Positions 20,984 through 24,014 of a DNA stretch of 24,014 nucleotides are shown here, piece by piece. Made by a program: the position numbers and the translations under genes. Each line of letters opens with the position of its first letter. Position 1 is the stretch's first letter. The notes under the pieces were generated by a model, which was given only the letters and a program-made list of their open reading frames with translations, searched no databases and was not told the DNA's origin. Origin of the DNA: a virus; the IMG/VR virus record IMGVR_UViG_3300035698_003736, positions 1 to 24,014 of that record; one strand, 5' to 3'.

Positions 20984-23347
20984 ATGTCCACCATTGATGA
21001 TAAATTTAATAAGATAACTAAACGTCAATTAAATCGCTTAGATTTATTTGAGTTAAAAAAGTTTATAGGTGGTAAATATGTTGTTAGATATATTGCTTAC
21101 AAAGACTTATTAGCTGATTCGGTAATTGCATTGCTTAATTTAGCAAATAGCGCATTACAGCCGTCTGCACTTACGCCTTTTGTGAAGAAAGACGGAAGTA
21201 CACCATTTCTTGCACCGCAGCAAGGGCTTCCTGCTATAAATGGAAATCAGTTGGTTACGTTATCTCAAATTCCCGCAGCCGTAATACCTAATTTGCAACA
21301 AGTTTTAACCGCAGGTTCATCAGCAGATATTTTAAATAAATTTAGAGTTGGTGTATCTACAAATAATGGAGAGCCAGTACTAATTAGTTCCTTTTTTTCA
21401 GGCAAATCTATGTTTTTGCGTTTTTCAACTACTGAAAGTGTTCAGCTTGCTTTTCAACAGGGAGCTGTAAATAGTAGCATACAAATTGCAGGTGACATTA
21501 TTGTAATAACAGCAGATGGAGCGAGAATTACAGTTACCAAAGTTGGTTTAAACAATATTTATCAATTTAGGAAAGCTGACGGTAATCAATTTGGAATTAG
21601 AGTTGATGCAATATTACAAAATAGAACTTTATGGGCTGGTGATTTTGATTTGGATTTTAGAGCAGGAACTATTGGTCAAGCATTTATAAGAACGTCTAAT
21701 GGGGCAGAATGGCAAACTATTCCAACGGGTGGTTTGGTAGACTCAGTGAATGGACAAACTGGTGTTGTCGTATTAGATGCAGATGATATTAGCGATGCAA
21801 CGACAACCAATAAATTTGTCACTGCTGCTGAAAAAACTAAACTTGCTAATACTTCTGGTACAAATACAGGAGATCAAAATATTTCTGGCATAACTACAAA
21901 TGCAAATGCAATTGCCGCTTTAGCTATTGTAGCTTCTTCTGGAGATTATAATGATTTATCTAATAGACCTAATTTATCTGCATTTGATAATGTGGATAGT
22001 TATGCAGATGAAGCTGCTTTTCCAGCAACAGGTGTTGCTGATGTATTTTACATATCTAATGCAACTGGTGAAGTATTTAGATGGACAGGTAGTGCTTATG
22101 CAGTTATTTCCGGTGGTCTTTCTCTTGGTGATACTTCATCTACAGCTTATCGTGGAGATCGAGGAAAAATAGCTTATGATCATTCACAAGTAGCAAGTGG
22201 AAATCCTCATTCAGTTACAAAAACAGAAATAGGACTTTCAAATGTAGATAATACAAGTGATCTTGATAAACCAGTATCAAATGATCATCAAACAGCACTT
22301 AATCTTAAACAAAACATTCTTTCAGAAGGTGCTTTTGTAAATGGAGACAAAACAAAATTAGATACTTATAGTGAAACAGATCAAACAAATAACAATGCGA
22401 AATTAACTTACCCTTCAGCAGATGCTACCAAAGTAGCTCACATTACAGTTTCACAACGTGTTGATTTAGACACAATAGAATCTGATACAGTTACTAATAA
22501 CGCAAAATTAAGCTACACAGATGCAGCTGGTGTTGCAGCAAATACAACTAAAATTAGTTATCCAACAGGAGACTCAATAAAAGTTGGACATATAACTGTT
22601 ACTCAACCAGTAGACTTAGACGTTATTGAAGCAGACACAGTTGTAAACAATGCAAAAGTAGGTATTACAACAGGACAGGCAAATGATATAACCACAAACA
22701 ACGCTAAAGTCACAAATGCTACACACACAGGTGATGTAACAGGTGCAGGAACATTGACCATTGCAGACAATGTTGTGAGTAATCTTAAATTAACAAATAT
22801 TGCCAGCCGATCAATAAAAGGTAGAGTTACATCAGGTTCAGGAGAAGTTGAAGATTTAACAGCAGCAGACGTTCGAACTATTATATCATTAGCCAGTAAT
22901 GGAACATCGTTTCCACTTACTCCATTCGATGGACAGGAATTCAAGCGCACCGACCTTGAGAATAAACGATATTACTGGGATGCTGACCGTGCGAAATGGT
23001 TAGGGGTGAATGCTCTTTTTTACACATGTGGATTAACAATCAATACTCAAACGACAGCAGTTCTTTCAACGGTTAATTCAAATAGCGGAATAGTAATCGG
23101 TGAAGATCATTGTTTAATTCGTGCAAGAGTTTTTGGTAACAATGTGTCTAGTGTTGGAAATTTTGAGGTTAGAAGAGCAACAACGGTAATAACAACCTTA
23201 ACAGTTATTGCTGGTGATGCTGGAATGACAGTAGCAAATCTAAATGATACATATACAGGGGGAGCATTTATAGATGTAAAACTTAATTTTTCAGTAGCAA
23301 TTAACCGACCAGCCGCATATCTGGAATTTAGGGAAATTGCAGTATAA
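20984..23347 (+). CDS. Long tail fibre protein (787 aa)
   Basis: Residues 1-60 form a helical N-terminal attachment region (NRLDLFELKKFIGG). Residues 70-96 carry the linker shared with the upstream spike. About 100-250 are beta-rich (QIAGDIIVITADGARITV). Typical fibre-shaft motifs follow: SVNGQTGVVVLDADDIS (254-270), GDYNDLSNRPNLS, STAYRGDRGKIAYDHSQ with NPHSVTKTEIGLSNVDNTSD (about 385-430), a diverged 50-residue tandem repeat (about 476-560), and THTGDVTGAGTLTIADNVV with SNLKL near 583-606. These are signs of a trimeric fibre. The C-terminal ~90 residues (from about LFYTCGLTINTQ) form a separate beta-rich tip for receptor contact. ATG 20984 is six bases after the previous stop. It should work with the 861-residue protein in host recognition. 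Confidence 0.85.
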   Translation: MSTIDDKFNKITKRQLNRLDLFELKKFIGGKYVVRYIAYKDLLADSVIALLNLANSALQPSALTPFVKKDGSTPFLAPQQGLPAINGNQLVTLSQIPAAVIPNLQQVLTAGSSADILNKFRVGVSTNNGEPVLISSFFSGKSMFLRFSTTESVQLAFQQGAVNSSIQIAGDIIVITADGARITVTKVGLNNIYQFRKADGNQFGIRVDAILQNRTLWAGDFDLDFRAGTIGQAFIRTSNGAEWQTIPTGGLVDSVNGQTGVVVLDADDISDATTTNKFVTAAEKTKLANTSGTNTGDQNISGITTNANAIAALAIVASSGDYNDLSNRPNLSAFDNVDSYADEAAFPATGVADVFYISNATGEVFRWTGSAYAVISGGLSLGDTSSTAYRGDRGKIAYDHSQVASGNPHSVTKTEIGLSNVDNTSDLDKPVSNDHQTALNLKQNILSEGAFVNGDKTKLDTYSETDQTNNNAKLTYPSADATKVAHITVSQRVDLDTIESDTVTNNAKLSYTDAAGVAANTTKISYPTGDSIKVGHITVTQPVDLDVIEADTVVNNAKVGITTGQANDITTNNAKVTNATHTGDVTGAGTLTIADNVVSNLKLTNIASRSIKGRVTSGSGEVEDLTAADVRTIISLASNGTSFPLTPFDGQEFKRTDLENKRYYWDADRAKWLGVNALFYTCGLTINTQTTAVLSTVNSNSGIVIGEDHCLIRARVFGNNVSSVGNFEVRRATTVITTLTVIAGDAGMTVANLNDTYTGGAFIDVKLNFSVAINRPAAYLEFREIAV
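21191..21271 (+). repeat. 81-base linker module, copy 2
   Basis: This encodes DGSTPFLAPQQGLPAINGN then QLVTLSQI. It aligns without gaps to 19856-19936. It probably marks an exchangeable boundary used to swap fibre domains. Confidence 0.8.
22409..22665 (+). repeat. Diverged 150-base tandem repeat in the fibre shaft
   Basis: Copy 1 (22409-22558) begins YPSADATKVAHITVSQRVDL and copy 2 (from 22559) begins YPTGDSIKVGHITVTQPVDL, a period of 50 codons. Similarity fades after 22665. The two copies differ widely at the DNA level, so this duplication is old, unlike the propeller repeats. Confidence 0.7.
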
Positions 23348-23407
23348 ACATTTTTTCTTAATATTTTAACAAGTTAAAAATAAAACACAAATTAAAAATC
23401 AATAAAA

Positions 23408-24014
23408 ATGAAGCCTCAATTAATAGTCAACACAATGTTAGTCCACACTCGAAACAGGTGGGCCATGATTAGCCCGACCTTTCCAGATAGCATCACACAC
23501 CTCAGACCTCTAGGAGGTTCAAGCGGAATGTGGACATTCATGGAGGGTAAGATGCCACCAGAAGCCCAAACAAACCCTGAGCTTGCTAAAAGGCTAGATA
23601 TAATCACAGATAGCCAAGTTACCGACTATTGCAACTTTGTCAAAGAAAAAAGCATAGCAACTTGCTACATGCTCAACACTAATGACACCGTCGAAAATTC
23701 GATTAAGTTACTTACGAAATTTATAGAGGCGGGGGCTAATATCACTCATATTGAAGTCGGCCAAGAACTTTATCTGCCCAAATTCAAGAAGCTTAATGGC
23801 CCTATTGCACCGGGTTACGTGCGACAGTTTTTATTCGGCGATTACTTGCATTACTGTACTGAAATAATTCCACTAATTAGGGTGCTATTACCTGAGGTAA
23901 AAATACTTCTGAACATCTGTTATGAAAACGGGATGCCTCAAAGAGCAAAGTGGAACTCTGATATTCAGGCGGTTGTTAAAGCCAGTCCTAATGCTATAGA
24001 CGGCCTTGTGATGC
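23408..24014 (+). CDS. Putative TIM-barrel glycoside hydrolase, 3' end cut by the window
   Basis: ATG 23408 follows an A-rich leader and the frame stays open to the edge (202 codons visible). HLRPLGGSSGMWTF (31-44) resembles the early 'lR.PGGs....W' strand and IEVGQELYLP (115-124) resembles the 'E-x-G-N-E' strand that carries the acid/base Glu in clan GH-A enzymes of the GH39/51/79 type, making E120 the candidate acid/base. LPEVKILLNICYENG (161-175) fits a following barrel strand. The nucleophile would lie beyond the edge. There is no signal peptide, so it could be a virion depolymerase or a separate lysis or sugar-modifying enzyme. GC is near 43% in lines I counted (53%, 38%, 38%), against about 28% in a portal line, suggesting recent transfer. 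The family is uncertain. Confidence 0.6.
   Translation, partial: MKPQLIVNTMLVHTRNRWAMISPTFPDSITHLRPLGGSSGMWTFMEGKMPPEAQTNPELAKRLDIITDSQVTDYCNFVKEKSIATCYMLNTNDTVENSIKLLTKFIEAGANITHIEVGQELYLPKFKKLNGPIAPGYVRQFLFGDYLHYCTEIIPLIRVLLPEVKILLNICYENGMPQRAKWNSDIQAVVKASPNAIDGLVM

Noticed and set aside
22603-22950. 115-codon open frame on the minus strand
   Set aside because: It lies fully antisense to the well-supported fibre gene, its product is low-complexity, and no gene in the window is on that strand.

Overview
This window is a 24 kb piece of a tailed double-stranded DNA phage (or a provirus close to one) that very probably infects a Bacteroidota host. Three things support this. The DNA is AT-rich (roughly 30% GC over most of it) and nearly every gene lies on the + strand with tiny gaps or ATGA-type overlaps. 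The starts have A-rich leaders with no Shine-Dalgarno sequence, as is usual in Bacteroidota. The terminase, portal, capsid, connector and fibre proteins look like those of crAss-like and related Bacteroidota phages. The lineage call (Crassvirales-like) rests on remembered family features, not on a search.

Layout. Positions 1-2533 hold small genes of unknown function, including one helix-turn-helix-like protein, and the only long gap (694-1055), which holds two tiny ORFs and a potentially structured RNA. Positions 2540-4459 hold the most striking feature, a GroES-like/GroEL-like chaperonin pair in the bacterial order. Next come a small helical protein in the usual terminase-small-subunit position, the large terminase (4987-7353) and the portal (7362-9782). 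A scaffold-like acidic protein (9872-11035), the probable major capsid protein (11080-12552), two connector/head-completion candidates (12568-14223) and a 425-residue virion protein ending at a rho-independent terminator (14254-15592) follow.

Positions 15606-18388 hold small virion or accessory proteins: two with cysteine clusters, one with fibre-type repeats, one unknown, and a small membrane protein that may be a holin. Positions 18392-23347 encode two large fibre/receptor-binding proteins, one carrying a parallel beta-helix-like domain followed by a seven-repeat Asp-box beta-propeller. From 23408 to the right edge is the 5' part of a putative TIM-barrel glycoside hydrolase with clearly higher GC than the rest, suggesting recent acquisition.

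How the genes fit together: the chaperonin pair sits at the head of the morphogenesis block and probably folds the capsid or another abundant virion protein. Terminase, portal, scaffold, capsid and connectors build and fill the head. The genes after 15.6 kb build the host-contact apparatus, with a sugar-binding propeller and a polysaccharide-cleaving enzyme that would suit a capsulated Bacteroidota host.
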